DNA of 64,000 nucleotides from Chiridota heheva (lineage: Eukaryota > Echinodermata > Holothuroidea > Apodida > Chiridotidae), in contig JAIGNY010001654.1 of the NCBI GenBank assembly GCA_020152595.1, positions 332,501 through 396,500 of the forward strand, written 5' to 3'. The translations under genes were made by a program, and so were the position numbers. This document shows, in pieces, positions 1 through 14,405 of this stretch (position 1 is its first letter; every line of letters begins with the position of its first letter). The notes under the pieces were generated by a model that saw nothing but the letters and a program-made list of their open reading frames with translations, was not told where the DNA came from and did not search any database.

Positions 1-1177
1 CATAAACCGTGATTAACCATTATCTCATTGTAAAAAAAGTATCATCGGAAAAATCGCTGGAGGACCTCCCCGACCCCCCCCCCCTCTCCTCTCCTTTCAA
101 GCCCCGCCCTACCCCTGGTTGAAACCACATGCTTTTCTTAATCTACAGGTAAGAATTAAGATCTTTTACGGAATGAAAACTAAGAGAAAATAGCACTCCC
201 CAATCATTTCACTTGTCTTACTTGTCCCCGTAGTGAAGGTATGATGTTGAGATAGTAAGGTACGGTACATGGTATACAAACTATATAGCTAGGGGTATCA
301 AGGAAATTATACCTCATGGATGCATTATCATATGCGAACGGCAAGATGCTGACAAATTTATTTAAATGCAGCAGTTTGTATGTCATATAAGAAGTGGCGG
401 CACGAAAGGGTAAAGAAAATGGGGGAACAGTTCCACCAGATCCCCACGATGGAAAATGGCCCCCTTTTCGGCTCCGCTTTTTTAATACAAAAATGGGTTA
501 TTTTCGGGCATGTGTACAGATTCAATTCAATTCAATTAATTTTGTATTGAAACTAAACCTCTGGTCCTTGTCACAAATAACATCTTAACAAAATAAAGGA
601 TTGAGAGTTTACAATAATAGAGTGTACAGAAACATGTTTAAAAGCACCACATTTGTTTTTTTTAATTGTGCCGACAACCTTTTTGCTCTCTAGCATATCA
701 ATTCATGTTTATGAAGTTAAAAACTATCAATTTGACTGATTTTTCCCCCTTAAGCCTAAAATACTAGCTTCGCCACTGTCTACAATATATTTTTGTGCCC
801 CCAGTTTTGGGAGAAAATATTATATCCTTCACCACGGTGACTAATTCGTTTTTGTTTTCCTTTACTATTTTCTTCTATCTTAATACATTTTTACCGTATA
901 TCGTACGCCATTACATCATAGACGCTGTTTTCAGTATAGACCACAGATGGATCTAATATTATGCAAATGGAGAGTTCAAAGCAAGAATGCTTAAACAGAT
1001 TAGACGTATAGGTTTTTAATGAAATAGATCTAAGTAAGGTATGACTTGTATGTTTTACTTTTATATTTTGCAACATGTAGCTTAGTAGTAAACAAGAATT
1101 CAGTTTATGGCTTTCTTAATGACTGGTTATATAAGAGCTCACCTTCAACTATACAAGACTTCTTCTCACTTCTTCTG
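1..1177. other. non-genic
   Basis: AT-rich DNA with stops in all frames; short open frames only (up to 64 codons). CTTCGCCACTG at about 769 may be an old repeat edge. Nothing else seen. Confidence 0.5.
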
Positions 1178-1725
1178 ATTAGTTCAGGGTCAAGCAAATC
1201 CATCTTATACGAAAGATGACTTTAAAGTAAACGAATTGGTGAAAAAGCATTCAAAAATCTTATTTCGTTAAGGAGATATTTAAGTTTAAATCTTGGTATC
1301 AATTCTGTAGAAACGGCTGAAATCAGACTATTGTGATGTCACAGCCTCAGAATCCTCATATTCTTTATGTATTCTATCATATTTTTTTACTGCGATTTTG
1401 TGGCTTAGAAACAAGTGGATATGTCAGTAAAAGCAAATATACCACCTGAAGAAAGTTCGAGGGAAAATAATTCAAATAGTAAAAACGTGAAATAATTTTT
1501 TTTTTAAATACATTAACAATTGATAAGAATGTGAGGATAAGGGCGCCAACCTTCCATATTAGACTTACTACACCAGTCACTTCTACACAGGACAGAGCTC
1601 TAAACTTTAATATCTCCTTAACGGAATAAGATTCTTGAAAGCTTTCTTCTATTCTTCACCCTTTTGTTTCTTTTGAAATCCTCTTTTATATAAGATCAAC
1701 TTTCTTGACCCTGAACTAATCCGTT
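1178..1725. mobile_element. TIR element of about 550 bp
   Basis: GATTAGTTCAGGGTCAAG at the left and CTTGACCCTGAACTAATC at the right are perfect inverted ends. The inverted match continues with mismatches for about 120 bp (CGTTAAGGAGATATT against AATATCTCCTTAACG). Part of the interior recurs at 60277-60606. Confidence 0.8.
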
Positions 1726-2798
1726 AACACTGGATGATCGTCTACGGCGTACGTCAACTGGTTAAAAACGATCCTCCACAAGGACTGACATTTGTTCTAA
1801 AACATTTACGTTATGAATTACCCAGGATTTTGTCAAATGTCCTGAAACTTGTCGGCCAACAGAAACCCCGTTATAGCTAAATTGCTATAAAATCTATTAA
1901 CAACATTTAACAAAACATTTCATCAAAATCGGCTAAACTTTCACCATTTTACAGCATTTTTAAATCTCAATTTGAATATTTTATGTAAATTTTGGGATGT
2001 ATTACAGAGCAACTTATTTTCTTTATTGTCTTTAAATGTCCATCATAATTATTTAAAGTGGTGCATGAAATCCTGACTAAAACTTTTAAAGTCTCAGTTT
2101 TTAATGCCCTAATAGAATTCTAGTAGGAATAGACTTCCCCATTATTTCAGTGACTAAAATTAAGGAATGAAATTTAAAGATTTAAATAAAGATATTTAGC
2201 TGTATGTCCAGTCATACAGTCATACATCACACATATTGCATGAAATTATTATAAAAAAATTCAAACTTCAAAACTGATCTGTTCAGAGTTTTATACTTAA
2301 AGATGAATGCTTAGGAAGAGCGTTTATTTTCGTATTTAATGCACGGGGCAAAGGACTTTTGCCAGAGTAGAATGGCCCGACTTCAGGAGGGTCATTCGTG
2401 AGTGCAAAGTCCCTTGAGCGATGCGGTAATTACGCATATAAACCAGTAAACGCGATGCCAAAACATCTTTCTTATACAATTTTTGTGTTAGATTGTTTAA
2501 AATGCATAAAAACAACTAAAAAGAATGAAAAGCAAGAGAAGTTTACATATTTTTAATCGCTTTATCAAAAATTACCATTTTGAAAATGGAATAAACCAAA
2601 TAATAATGGTCGTGCATTAACGGGATTTAATGCAGGGGTCATAATAATGCAAAAACTCCATATAAATTGTATAATATATTTCCATCGACCTTTACATATA
2701 AGTTCATTTGTAATCTACATATTTTCCTTCTGTAATCGTTGTATAGACTTGTCTGTACCACATCAGAAAATCGCAACGCAATTTTTTAAAGTTTGACT
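1726..2798. other. non-genic
   Basis: AT-rich, no gene or clear repeat. A GC-richer stretch at 2340-2450 is unexplained. Confidence 0.5.
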
Positions 2799-2962
2799 CA
2801 GTGTGACTTGACTTGACTTGCCGAAAAATTACTTGTGACTTGACTTGACTTGCGAGCTAATGACTTGTGAACTGACTTGCGAGCAAATGACTTGTGACGT
2901 GAACTTGACTTGCCAACAAGTGACTTGTGACTTGATTTAACTTGCCAAGATATAACTTGGTT
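2799..2962 (+). repeat. degenerate TGACTTG tandem repeat
   Basis: Repeated TGACTTGACTTGC and TGACTTGTGA motifs in units of about 35 bp. Confidence 0.8.
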
Positions 2963-3384
2963 ACAACTCTGATAAGTCAAATTTTGAATTAAATTAGCTT
3001 TTTCATGCCCCTCTTTTCCTTCTTTCTTTCCTTTTAGTTTTTATTCTATTGTTACTGTTGTAAACCATTTTTATTATCCTTATTTCATAGCTGCAATTTT
3101 ATTCCTGTTTTCCAGCGTCATTTTATACTTATGATCAGGACCACTATGGAAATAAATTCATCCCCAGTTGGCTTAAACTTGGGTTAAACTTTGGGTAATG
3201 CTTTTTTTTTCGTCTTCGCCGCCATGCAGACCAATTTATTCGCTTGTGCAAATTTTTCTTATCACTTTTTTGTTTGATTTCAGTTTGATTTTTTTTTTTT
3301 ACATCAACATTTTGTAGATTTATATAGGCCTATTGTAAATTTGATTGCAAAGTGAATGAATTATATTTTCGGTCCGGATGATGT

Positions 3385-3475
3385 ACATATGATCAATAAC
3401 ATCGCAGATTTCTCGCGATCTATAGGAAAAATAGAAAACCGGAAGTAATGTTACCAGGCCAGCACGGTGGCGTTT
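3385..3475. mobile_element. half copy of the foldback MITE
   Basis: ATCGCAGATTTCTCGCGATC, then ACCGGAAGTAATGTTACC and GCACGGTGGCGTT match the right arm of the element at 23540-23825. Confidence 0.7.
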
Positions 3476-3499
3476 ACTTCTTAATTTGTTACCTTTCCT

Positions 3500-4794
3500 T
3501 CAACAGTTTAGAGTTAGCAAATTTTCGACTTATTTCTCAAAAATCCCGAAGTGTTTTTTTAAAATATATTTACTTTTTCCTCAAAAGTTCCGAAGATTTT
3601 CCTCAAAATATCCGAATTTTTCCTCCAAATATTTAAAGTAGGCCCCAATTTTCTCAAAATTCCCGAAGTTTTTTCTAAGGATACAAGACATTTTCCCAAA
3701 AATTTCCGAATATCCTAATTTTTCACAATATATTCGAAGTAGGCCCCTAATGTTTTGCTCAACAGTTTTTCCACAAAATTTCCGATTTGTTCTTCAAATT
3801 ACCCCACGTTTTTTCACAAAATATATGACTTTTTCCTCAAAAGTTTCAAGATATTTGAGGGACTTTTTCAAAGTATCTGATATTTTTCTCAAAATTTAAA
3901 ATTTCCGAAGTTTTATCTTCAAATTTCCCTTATAGGCAGGCAGCCATTATAGGGGCTTCCGGGAAGCTCTGTGTTTCTCGTTATCTGGTTATTTGGGTCA
4001 GTTTGTAGCAGACAATTGCTTAAAATCGTATCAAATCCAAGAGCGAAGCCCTACGTTTCTCGTGATTTTGGGAGCAGAAAGTTAGTTAAAATCGATGTTT
4101 TAATTCTAAGGGCGAAGCCCTGGCATCCTGGTAGGGAGGGATCCAAGGGGCGGAATTTCTGTGTTTCACGTGATTTTGATTGCAGAATAATACTCAATAT
4201 TGTGTCAAATCCAGGGTCTAAGCCTTATGTTTCTCGTAATTTTTATAGCAGAAAGTTGCTTTAAATTGTGTGAAATCTATAGGGGAAGCCCCCGGAAGCT
4301 CTGCGCTTCTCGTTATTTTTGTAGCAAAAAATGTGTCAAATCAATTATAAGACGAAGCGCTGGTCAGCTGGTAGGGACCAGGGGCCGAAGTCCCGGGAAA
4401 CCATACGTTTTTTGTGATTTTTATAGCAGAAAATTGCTTTAAGATGTGTAAAATCTAGGTGCAAAACTCCCGAAAGCTCTGCATTTCTTGCAATTTTGAT
4501 AGCAGAAAATCGCTTAATAATGTATCAAATCCAAAGTCCAAGTCTTGGTAGACCCCTAGGGGGTAAACTCTGAGCCCCTGAAGCTTAAATTGTTTTGGTG
4601 TTCTATTTTGGTATCAGAAAATTGCTTCAAGATGATTTTCATATTTTTGATGTAAGAATAAAGCTTTGAGGGAAAATATTTACAACATTTGTTTTGTAAA
4701 TAATACATATTGCAGAAGTTAAGAATAAAAGGTATATACAAAATATATTCTCAGGACAATTCCCCCCTCCTGGTCCCCTGCTACCACGCCACTG
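3500..4794 (+). mobile_element. composite CACTG-ended repeat, fragment
   Basis: A degenerate TTTTCCTCAAAATTTCCGAA array (3530-3930), then satellite units like 33540-35170 on the other strand (3955-4550), then GATGTAAGAATAAAGCTTTG and the end ACCACGCCACTG at 4794, as in E1. Confidence 0.65.
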
Positions 4795-5276
4795 TTCCTA
4801 TGGTACTGGGTTCACTTTCAGCCATTGATCCTGTCATATTTTTTCTTGAACAATACATGCATAACCCAAAATTTGAATATGCTATTTTTCATAATTGTTC
4901 TTTTCTATTTTTTATATAGGCCTATAGTTTTGAAATTTCATGTAAAAGGCACGTTATACTTTTGTCAGCTTCAAAGTTTTAATTTCTATTGAAGTTAGGC
5001 CTATGTCAAATTTGTAATGATGGAAGTTTTGCATGATGGAAGGTTGTCATATAAAATTGCAGCCATAACTACGTCAAACTGGAGATTATTGTTGTAAGAC
5101 GGAACAATTATTGGAAATTTTAAATGGAATTTTACATTATTTTTCATCTTTCAAATACTATCTACAATCTTTCATTTTGATGTTATAATTAGGTAGTTTT
5201 AACCGCTTGGAAGGAGCTTGGGTATATACCTCTCAACTCCTCCACTAGTGTATACTCTTACTGCATGGTCATGTTA

Positions 5277-5545
5277 AAGAAGACATAAAGTCTGATACAA
5301 TCTTTATTTTATATGAAAGAAGATTAAAATCTAAACTAACTCCCAAATACAGTATGTCAAAATCGTATTCCTATCTCAAGTTATTCATTTTTTAAGTCGA
5401 CACATGGAAGCTTGCAATTTTGTTTAGTTCTGTATTGAAATCTTGTGCATGATGACACAATTTCTCCAACATAAGTATTTTAATGTTTTTCTTTTTACTT
5501 TTGGTAAAGTTTTTATTCTACAATGATGTGAAACATAGTTTAAAC
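5277..5545 (+). mobile_element. partial copy of the 47.4-kb MITE
   Basis: ACATAAAGTCTGATACAATC, then GACACATGGAAGCTTGCAAT and TTGAAATCTTGTGCATGATG match 47429-47700 in order. No right end was found. Confidence 0.75.
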
Positions 5546-6255
5546 ACCAACTAAATATTTGAAAATACAACCCTCAATTACAACTCAATTTGTATTTTCT
5601 TTGCATTTATATTCTGCATGTCAAACACAACTTTTGAAGGATAAATTGACACTCAGTACGGTAAATTCCAAGTTTCCTAAGTTTATTTTCCATTAACTTA
5701 TGGCAAAACTACATTATCAAGTAGTTTACCTGCCCAGTGTAAAAGTAGATGTTGCACCCCACCCTCCACCCCCCTACTCCAGTAGGTTTTGGCCCCCGGC
5801 CTTGATTTCCTAGAAAATTTGCCATACCCCTCAACCCCCCAGACAATTAGGCCGTAGTCATCCAGTAAATTTGCTACCGTGCTACTAGTGGGAAACAGAA
5901 AAGTTCGTGAACTAAGGGGCTCAATATTCAAATGATTTTTCGAGTATATTTTGTATAAGGTGCCTTTGTTGATAGATTGAGGAGGCTACTGAAAAGTACA
6001 ACTTGTTTTGCCAGGAAAACGTTATTGTTTCGTGAGCAGTTAGACGGTGACCTTTATTCATGGCTGATATGAATAAGAATGTGATCCTTTATTCATGTCT
6101 GCAAACAAGAAAACCGATCAATACGAATGAACCTTACCTTCAATAAAGGCTCTCAAAATGTATCAAAATGTTTTTTGCTATGGAATAAATTATATCTGTA
6201 TCTGTATGTATATTTCTGTATATATATTTCTGTACATATATTTCTGTATATATAT

Positions 6256-6894
<639 letters not shown>

Positions 6895-6899
6895 TATAC

Positions 6900-8029
6900 A
6901 TACAAATTATTCCCACCATTTCCAGTCGAAGAAATTTTAGTACTTTGTTGACATGACAACATTTGAGACATCTCTTTAACCTTTAATCCTGCGCAGTGTT
7001 GAAAGATTACATAATTTCTAGCACCGTTCACACATTAGAAGGAATCAATATTCTTTTCGTAGAGTGGATAATGTTAAGGAGGCTCGGCTAGCCCTTGTAG
7101 GCAGGTATGAGGCCTCAGGTATCAATGAAGCTCCTTGTTATTCAACAATAAAGTATAGTCTTTGAAGGCCAGTCTTTGAAGAAAACTTCGATTTGTTTGT
7201 CGAGAAAAAATGTGCAAGAAAATAACTGTACTATAGCCATTTCACTGAAGTAAAGTATGTAATTATGGCGTAATTTGAACGTATTAAACCAAGGAATATT
7301 GCGGAGGAGTTGTATTGACACTATGGATTATTCAATCTTTCTGTATTATTTTGCCATACACAGGATTACTTCTGAAAGTAGGTTGGATTAATTAGAAAGA
7401 AATCATACGGCGATTTGTGAAAGGTGTAGCCTTATCTTCTGTTCGCGGTCAGTATTGTCATGTCTAGCTGAAAACATACGGGGTATACATACGGATAACT
7501 TATGGAGAAGCTTTTGTTAGTTTCTTCACTTTGTTTGCAACCAATTCAATTAATATTCAGAATAGTTTTACAGAGTGATAGATAATACAAGTTTAGGTAT
7601 TTTACAGAAAATAAAGACATATACGTTGATCAAAAGAAAAGGTTGAGGAGAGTCTAAAGAAAGTTCAGAAAACTTGTTAAACATAAAGTCCCCTTTACAT
7701 AATATAAATACATTTGCAAAATATTATAGGAACAAGAACAATTATATTGGAATGAACTCGATCTTGCCACAGTTATGCAGACAGATACGCCGAACATCAA
7801 AGCGGAAACATTTCCCCTGCAACTCCTACTCCTCATTCAGCTGTTGTGAAAAGTGACAATGGTTGAATGGCGCACACCGTCCTTCGAAGGGGGTGTTACG
7901 CTATCGGTCCCGACGGCAGGAGAGTCACCCCTTCCTGGCTCTCTGAACACTATTTGAGAAAAGAAGCGTGAAAACGCAGTGTTTATTCACTTTCTCTTTT
8001 AAATACTGAGTTCATGTGCGCCCATAGGC
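6900..8029. other. non-genic
   Basis: No supported exon; two overlapping 60-codon frames on opposite strands near 7654-7856 lack splice or family support. Confidence 0.45.
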
Positions 8030-8125
8030 AGCTGGAGAATAGTCTGTTAGTTGTAGAGCGCATTTGAATAGTTTTTTCAACTAGAAAATGCGCCATATAA
8101 ATTCCATATATTATATCATATCATA
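8030..8125 (+). mobile_element. possible SINE tail
   Basis: GTTGTAGAGCGCATTTGAAT ... AAATGCGCCATATAAATTCC resembles the 3' part of tRNA-SINEs; no A or B box is seen. Confidence 0.35.
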
Positions 8126-10239
8126 TAAAATTAAAAAAGAACCTCCCAAACATGTACCCACCATACTTGATTCCCTGTCACTACCCCGACCCCCATGACA
8201 ATGATGCCCCATCCCCACCATAAGACTAAATCATACTTTAATGCACATGGCACACCCTGCTTCCCTCTTCAGTGTTGATGAATAGTTTTAAAACAATATA
8301 ATTGGCCCCAAGAGAAAATTTTATACATGTGACATTTATTTTGCTTAGGGACTCCATTGAATGAGGGAGGGGTAACTGTGAGACCAGAACATTTTTGTTC
8401 AAAATACAAGAGGTCCTTCTCCCTCCATTTTCAAGTGACGGTTGAAGAAAACTAGTTTCGGAGATAATCCCCCCCCTTCCACCCCCATCTCCTTTGTGAA
8501 GAGAACATACCGTTATTCATGAGGACAAAGAGAATACGTTATTCATGAGGACTAAGAGACTTGTCCCCAATCTCATAATTGAAGTTGCAACAAATGCGAA
8601 AATTTTGAACATTTGTCCCGGATCCCCGTCCCCACCTTTGTGGAGGATAATTAAAGTCCTGGTCCAAGCAGTGATGTCCAATATTATGCTATGGACTATA
8701 TTCGAAAGCGATTCACTATAATTCCGCAGTAAAGGGAGACGGTATTTCTTCAAGAGAGCGGCATAATCTTTGGGTGAATATTGTATTTGTCAATCTGATC
8801 ACTGTAAGTTTGATAGCGGGTTAAACGATAACAAAGTAACTGACAACAAGTTTGATATTTCCACACACTGCGGGCTCCGACACATGGCCCCCAGTAATTT
8901 TCAAATAACTTATTTTCGACTTTAGAAGGTCATTACCTCTTCACCAGATTGGCAATTGCCACTCACATTGGTCCTCCCACTCCCCAAATTTATCCCCAAA
9001 TTTTCACCATAAGCCGGCAGCCCCGAGCGAATGTAGGCTGCAACTACTTGTGAATTTACAAGTCCAAAATGATATATGAAATCTCATTTTTAAAGAAATG
9101 ATTAGGGAACATGGATATTCGTCCCACCCTACAAAATCAGTGGGCGAATGTTTTCTTCTCTCGCAACTGTTCCCACGCGATCCTGTAAAAATGCCTACCA
9201 TTCAAACCAGGTTAAACTTATCACCAGATGCTGATGGTAGCTTATGCATTTTTTTCTAATATTCAACAGTTCAATATATTTTCAGACAATATGTTGCATT
9301 TGGACATCTTATAGTTTCACCTTTTTCTAAGATGTAACGTTCGCTGGAGGTGAATACTGTAATTACAGCATATTTTTTATTGCCATAAAACGACAATACC
9401 TTTGAATAAGATACATAAAGAATGAAATATAAGCATGTGGTGCATTATGAGGTGACACATTTAGCCTTTTATTTGTACATGTCTCTTGGAGCTCTAAACT
9501 TGAAGAACCCCAATTATACAATTTATATAAGCGGTAAAATTTAACAGTTTAAAGAAAGTTAAAACAGGGACGGCGAAGCCAGGGGGCTTCAGCCCCTATA
9601 AGATTAGATAAACATGTGTTATCACGTTACTCGACCTAATTTTCCCCCAATATTGTAATCACATGTCACCTGACCTTATTAGCTCCCCCTCCCCCAATAT
9701 TTGGAATGCTGCGCTCCCCGTAAAGGACTGGACATGTAGCAAATTCTATCTTGGTTGAACAGTTGAATGAGCCTATTAAATTCTGAGCAGATCCGCTTTT
9801 GAATTTTAAAAAAAACGTATATGTCTGGGCAGACAGTTCAAAACCTTGATCAGTTGATGTAATTTTTGAAATTTTTTTCCTTAATTAGTTAGTCTTAGTA
9901 TGAGTTGAAAGTCTATTTCTGCTTAAATTTGATTGGGGGTTGACAAAGACTTAAACACTTTAGGTCGCAATTTACTGCACCATTTCAAAGAATTTGTGAT
10001 AGACACAAGTGTACAGCCATTTAAAACACAAAGGCTTAACAGAAGAAAAAAATACCAAGATCGCAATGTAAAACGTCACAAAATATGCAGAAAATATGCA
10101 AATTGATGTCTGAGACTTAAAAAAAGTTGTAAAATGGTCAATGTTGAACTGATTTTAATGAAATTTTTGCTGCTATGGTAGATTAATATCTAAATCGATT
10201 TTAAAGCAATTTAGCCAATTTCGTTTGTACTTTTATACT
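8126..10239. other. non-genic, repeat debris
   Basis: C-rich blocks (8460-8490, 8940-9000, 9680-9720) like those at the edges of the CACTG-ended repeats. GACGGCGAAGCCAGGGGGCT at about 9570 looks like another repeat edge. No gene seen. Confidence 0.45.
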
Positions 10240-10471
10240 CAAAAAAGTTTTTCCTCAAAATATCTTTATCTAAAAAAAGTTTTCCTCAAAATATCCGGTT
10301 TTTCTCTCAAAAGTTTTTCCTCAAAGTTGTTTTTTTTAAAACTTTAGTTTTTTTAGTAAATTTCCGAAGGAGGATGGGAGAAGGGGGGGGCAGCTTGGAT
10401 TCAGAATTGTTATGGCTCACCCCCTCCTTTCTCCTCCCCAACCCCGTATAAACCCCTAGCCACGCCACTGA
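10240..10471 (+). repeat. TTTCCTCAAAATATCCG array with CCACGCCACTG end
   Basis: Short degenerate array followed by a GGGAGAAGGGGGGGCAG stretch and AGCCACGCCACTG. It ends just upstream of the DED gene start; a relative lies at 36890-37131. Confidence 0.65.
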
Positions 10472-10567
10472 TTTATACCTTTAAACTACGTTTTTCTTTT
10501 TACGTCTCCTCAAGCAGTCAAGAGCAGGATGAAAGTTCCGTGACGTCGGCTTACTGAAAGCACCATA

Positions 10568-10829
10568 ATGCCCCAACTTCGGATATACCACCAAGGACGG
10601 TACATGTACTATCAGCCAAATAAGGCTGTTCACTTCTTGCCCCCATTGTCCACCCCGTCCATATCCGCCAATGCCGTCTCCTCCATCGGGAGTGCCTTGT
10701 CACGTGCCGAGGAGGAACGGGAGAAACAGAAGAGAACTAGGAGGGAGGTGGCATACAAAAGGATGGTGGATTTTATTGGAAGAAGCCTTACCAAGGAAAA
10801 CGTCGATGACCTCAGGTTTCTTGCCAAAG
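10568..10829 (+). CDS. DED protein (DEDD-like), exon 1
   Basis: First coding exon of a predicted 320-residue protein (joined to 13376-13600 and 14820-15295). ATG at 10568 opens MPQLRIYHQGRYMYYQ; about 87 codons follow, ending ...VDDLRFLAK before donor AAAG|GTAATT (phase 1). Residues 50-87 hold a charged segment (EEEREKQKRTRRE) and the first half of a death effector domain: MVDFIGRSLTKENVDDLRFL corresponds to DED helices 1-2. DEDs mediate homotypic contacts in FADD, caspase-8/10, cFLIP, PEA15 and DEDD/DEDD2. The MVDFIG..L and later NGRSFL wording is nearest to DEDD (MFDIVG..L, NGRDFL), from memory and without an alignment. The frame runs on past the donor to 10948, but that tail enters a repeat element starting at 10866, so splicing is preferred. 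Role in apoptosis or nuclear signalling is inference. Confidence 0.72.
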
Positions 10830-10865
10830 GTAATTACAATAATCCCGTATGTGTGCATAGGGAAA

Positions 10866-12365
10866 AGTGGCGTGGTGGGTCATGTTTCAATGGGGGAAAT
10901 GACATTTTGGCGCCACCGCCCCCTCCCCGTAATAATAAATGCTCTTAAGTAAAACGTGCACATCGATCTAAATTGGCATGCACCGTTTATATGGCACTGT
11001 TTAGAAAATTGCATCAAATCAGTGTTTCAAGTCTATGGACAAAGAAAATTTCCCGAAAATGAAGGAAACTTCCGCAGAATGAAGAAATTTTCCCAAAATT
11101 GAAGAAAAATTATCCAAAATGCCGGAAATGGACGGAAATTTCACGAAAATTAAAAAAAAATTTACCCAAAATGACGAAAATTTCCCAAAATTTGAAAATA
11201 AATCTTGAAGAAAACTTCTGCAGAATGAAGACAAATTTCCAACAATTTAAGAAAATTGATTAAATATTGAAATAAATATCCCCAAAATGAAAAAAATTGA
11301 ATGCAAATTTTCCCTAAAATGAAAGAATGTTTATTTTCTGAAAATGAAGAAAATATCAAAAATGTTTAAAAATTGGAAGCAAATATTGAAGAAAATTTCC
11401 GAAAATAATAGAAATTTCACGAAAATGGAAGCAAATTTTCCTGAAAATTAAGGAAATTTTACTAGTACTTGCTTAAGATTGTATTAACTCTATAGGCATG
11501 ATATAGGAAAAGGCTGCAAAGAACCGGTGGGGACCTAAGGGTTTTCCGGAAAACCCAGGCCTACCGTTTTTGGTGGTTTTGATAGCAGAAAAGGGCTTCA
11601 AAATGTGTCACATCTATGGAGCGAAGCTTCAGGTAGAGGCGCTGGGGATAACAAAAATTGCTTAATCCAGGGTTGACGTCCTGGTAGGCGTTTTTTGGCT
11701 TGATTTTCGTAGCAGAGAATTGCTTAAGATCGTGTCAATTTCACACTGAATTTGTTAAAAGGAATATATATTTTGGAACGAATGTTCAAATGTAGAATCC
11801 CATTGACCACAATATGTATCTTTAGTTGGATTAGGGATGGTTTTTATGTTTTTGATGTAAGAATAAAGCTTTAAGAGAAAACATTTACAGAGTTGAGAAT
11901 AAAAGTTTATAAGAATATATTCTCAAGACAATTTTTGCGCCCCTGTGAGCATTCGGCGCCGTCTCGAAAAAGCTTCTACCAGCTGTATTCAATCAAATTG
12001 CTGCCCTTTATGATATGGGCAGATATCAAATAATGCTGACGAGTTATCTCCATGCATCTTTTATTGTACAGGCGCGAAATCCAGAGGCCCGCCCGAGTGC
12101 CAATAGTTGCGTTCGGAGTGAAGTCCCCGGAAATTTCGTCCTTTCTGTGGAAAATGTATGCTCTTTTGGACGACAAAAATGGAATATTACGTGAAAATAG
12201 TATATAAGAAGAAGTTATTGATCAACATATACATTTTCCCAGGGCCTGAAAAGATATATTTTCAGGACGATTTTGGCGCCCCCTTAAGCACTCGGTGCCC
12301 TCTCAGAGAGCTTTGCTGGGGGGAGGCGGGCGGTTTCCCCCGTCTCCCATGCCACCACGTCACTG
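10866..12365 (+). mobile_element. composite repeat element with CACTG ends (E1)
   Basis: Begins AGTGGCGTGGTGGGTCATGT and ends CCACCACGTCACTG, so the ends are short inverted repeats. Inside: a subterminal part also found at 35165-35367 in reverse, a degenerate GAAAATGAAGGAAATTTCC array (11035-11465), satellite-type units (11540-11720) and a tail with TTTGATGTAAGAATAAAGCT. No transposase. It lies in intron 1 of the DED gene, and its left edge is 37 bp after the exon 1 donor. Confidence 0.65.
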
Positions 12366-12672
12366 ATAGTGCGGGGGAGGTATATAACATTTAATATTAA
12401 AGGGATCCTTTACTCATCGATCCCAAAAAGCAAATGCAGAGGATATATCCTTTACAGAAAGGTGACCGGGCCCAGTGGCGGCGCTACAAGTGGGTAAAGG
12501 AAGATTTTTGACCCAAATATCCCATCAATGAAACTTGCTGTTATCATAATTATAATTGTCTTAATATAACTTCGTGATTTATAAAGGGATCGATTTGCAT
12601 ATATTCATCGAAATCATCCACCTTAAGTCTAGCAGTCTAGTTGAACAAAAAATTAGGTGCTATGATCATGAT

Positions 12673-13165
<493 letters not shown>

Positions 13166-13328
13166 ATGATAATGACAACGACGATAACGACGGCGACGGT
13201 GACGACGGCGACGGCGACGGTGACGACGACGACGATCATCATAATCATCATCATTATCGTTGCATCATCATCATCATTCCTCCTCCTCCTCCTCGTCATC
13301 ATCATCATTCCCCCTCCTCCTCATCACC
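13166..13328. repeat. GAC/ATC/CTC trinucleotide mosaic
   Basis: Continues the GAT tract as GAC/GGC/GGT repeats, then changes to ATC/CAT, CTC and TCC repeats, so purine-rich and pyrimidine-rich triplets face each other about 50-150 bp before the exon 2 acceptor. Confidence 0.9.
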
Positions 13329-13375
13329 ATCAATATTATCATGATAACATATCTCCATATTTATTTTACTAACAG

Positions 13376-13600
13376 AACATATCCACCCATCACATCATCT
13401 TGACAGAGTTATGAATGGCAGAAGTTTCCTAAACCTCCTTCAGAAACAGAAATTATTAGCAGAAAATAGTCTTCACTTCTTGCAAACTTTACTGTGTTAT
13501 TCATCCAGGGCAGACCTTTATGAAGTTGTTTTCCGCTTCCGTTATAAAACTCAAGACGGATTTCGGCGTCGTGGCATTGATATCGATGACAAATTTTCTC
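13376..13600 (+). CDS. DED protein (DEDD-like), exon 2
   Basis: Internal exon, acceptor ACTAACAG|AACAT and donor TTTTCTC|GTAAGT, both ends phase 1, so it joins exon 1 in frame (LRFLAK-EHIHPSHHLDRV). It carries the second half of the DED: NGRSFLNLLQKQKLLAENSL, then HFLQTLLCYSSRADLYEVV. The RADL tetrapeptide matches the RxDL charge-triad signature of DEDs, and LL.K..LLAENSL.FLQ.LL fits helices 3-5 of caspase-8, FADD and DEDD domains. After the domain comes FRRRGIDIDDKFS, which resembles the basic KRRR..DLVDKY stretch that follows the DED in DEDD. The exon lies between two very large microsatellites (GAT upstream, TA downstream). The domain call is firm; assignment to DEDD rather than another DED family is tentative. 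Confidence 0.78.
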
Positions 13601-13738
13601 GTAAGTGTTCAATTTCGTCTTCCAAAATGTATCCACTGTTCAAAGAAACTTAAGATAATTATTTGCTTTCCAAAATGTGATTTTCCTTATCTTGAGTTTA
13701 CCAGCTGCCGTTCCACCGTCGGAAATACATATAGGAAT

Positions 13739-14208
<470 letters not shown>

Positions 14209-14317
14209 GGTGTCAATAGGCCAATTTATTCGAAAGCAATGAAAATTGTCTGAGTTACTAGCAAATTGATACCTATTTTTATTTATTTTTCGTTGTACGT
14301 TTACCTGCATACGAGCC

Positions 14318-14405
14318 CGTCCAAGCTCTCGGTGAGCTCCGTCCAAGCTCTCGGTGAGCTCCGTCCAAGCTCTCGGTGAGCTCCGTCCAAGCTCTCGGTG
14401 AGCCT
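14318..14405 (+). repeat. 22-bp tandem repeat, 4 copies
   Basis: Units of GTCCAAGCTCTCGGTGAGCT plus CC, almost identical, in intron 2 of the DED gene. Confidence 0.93.
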
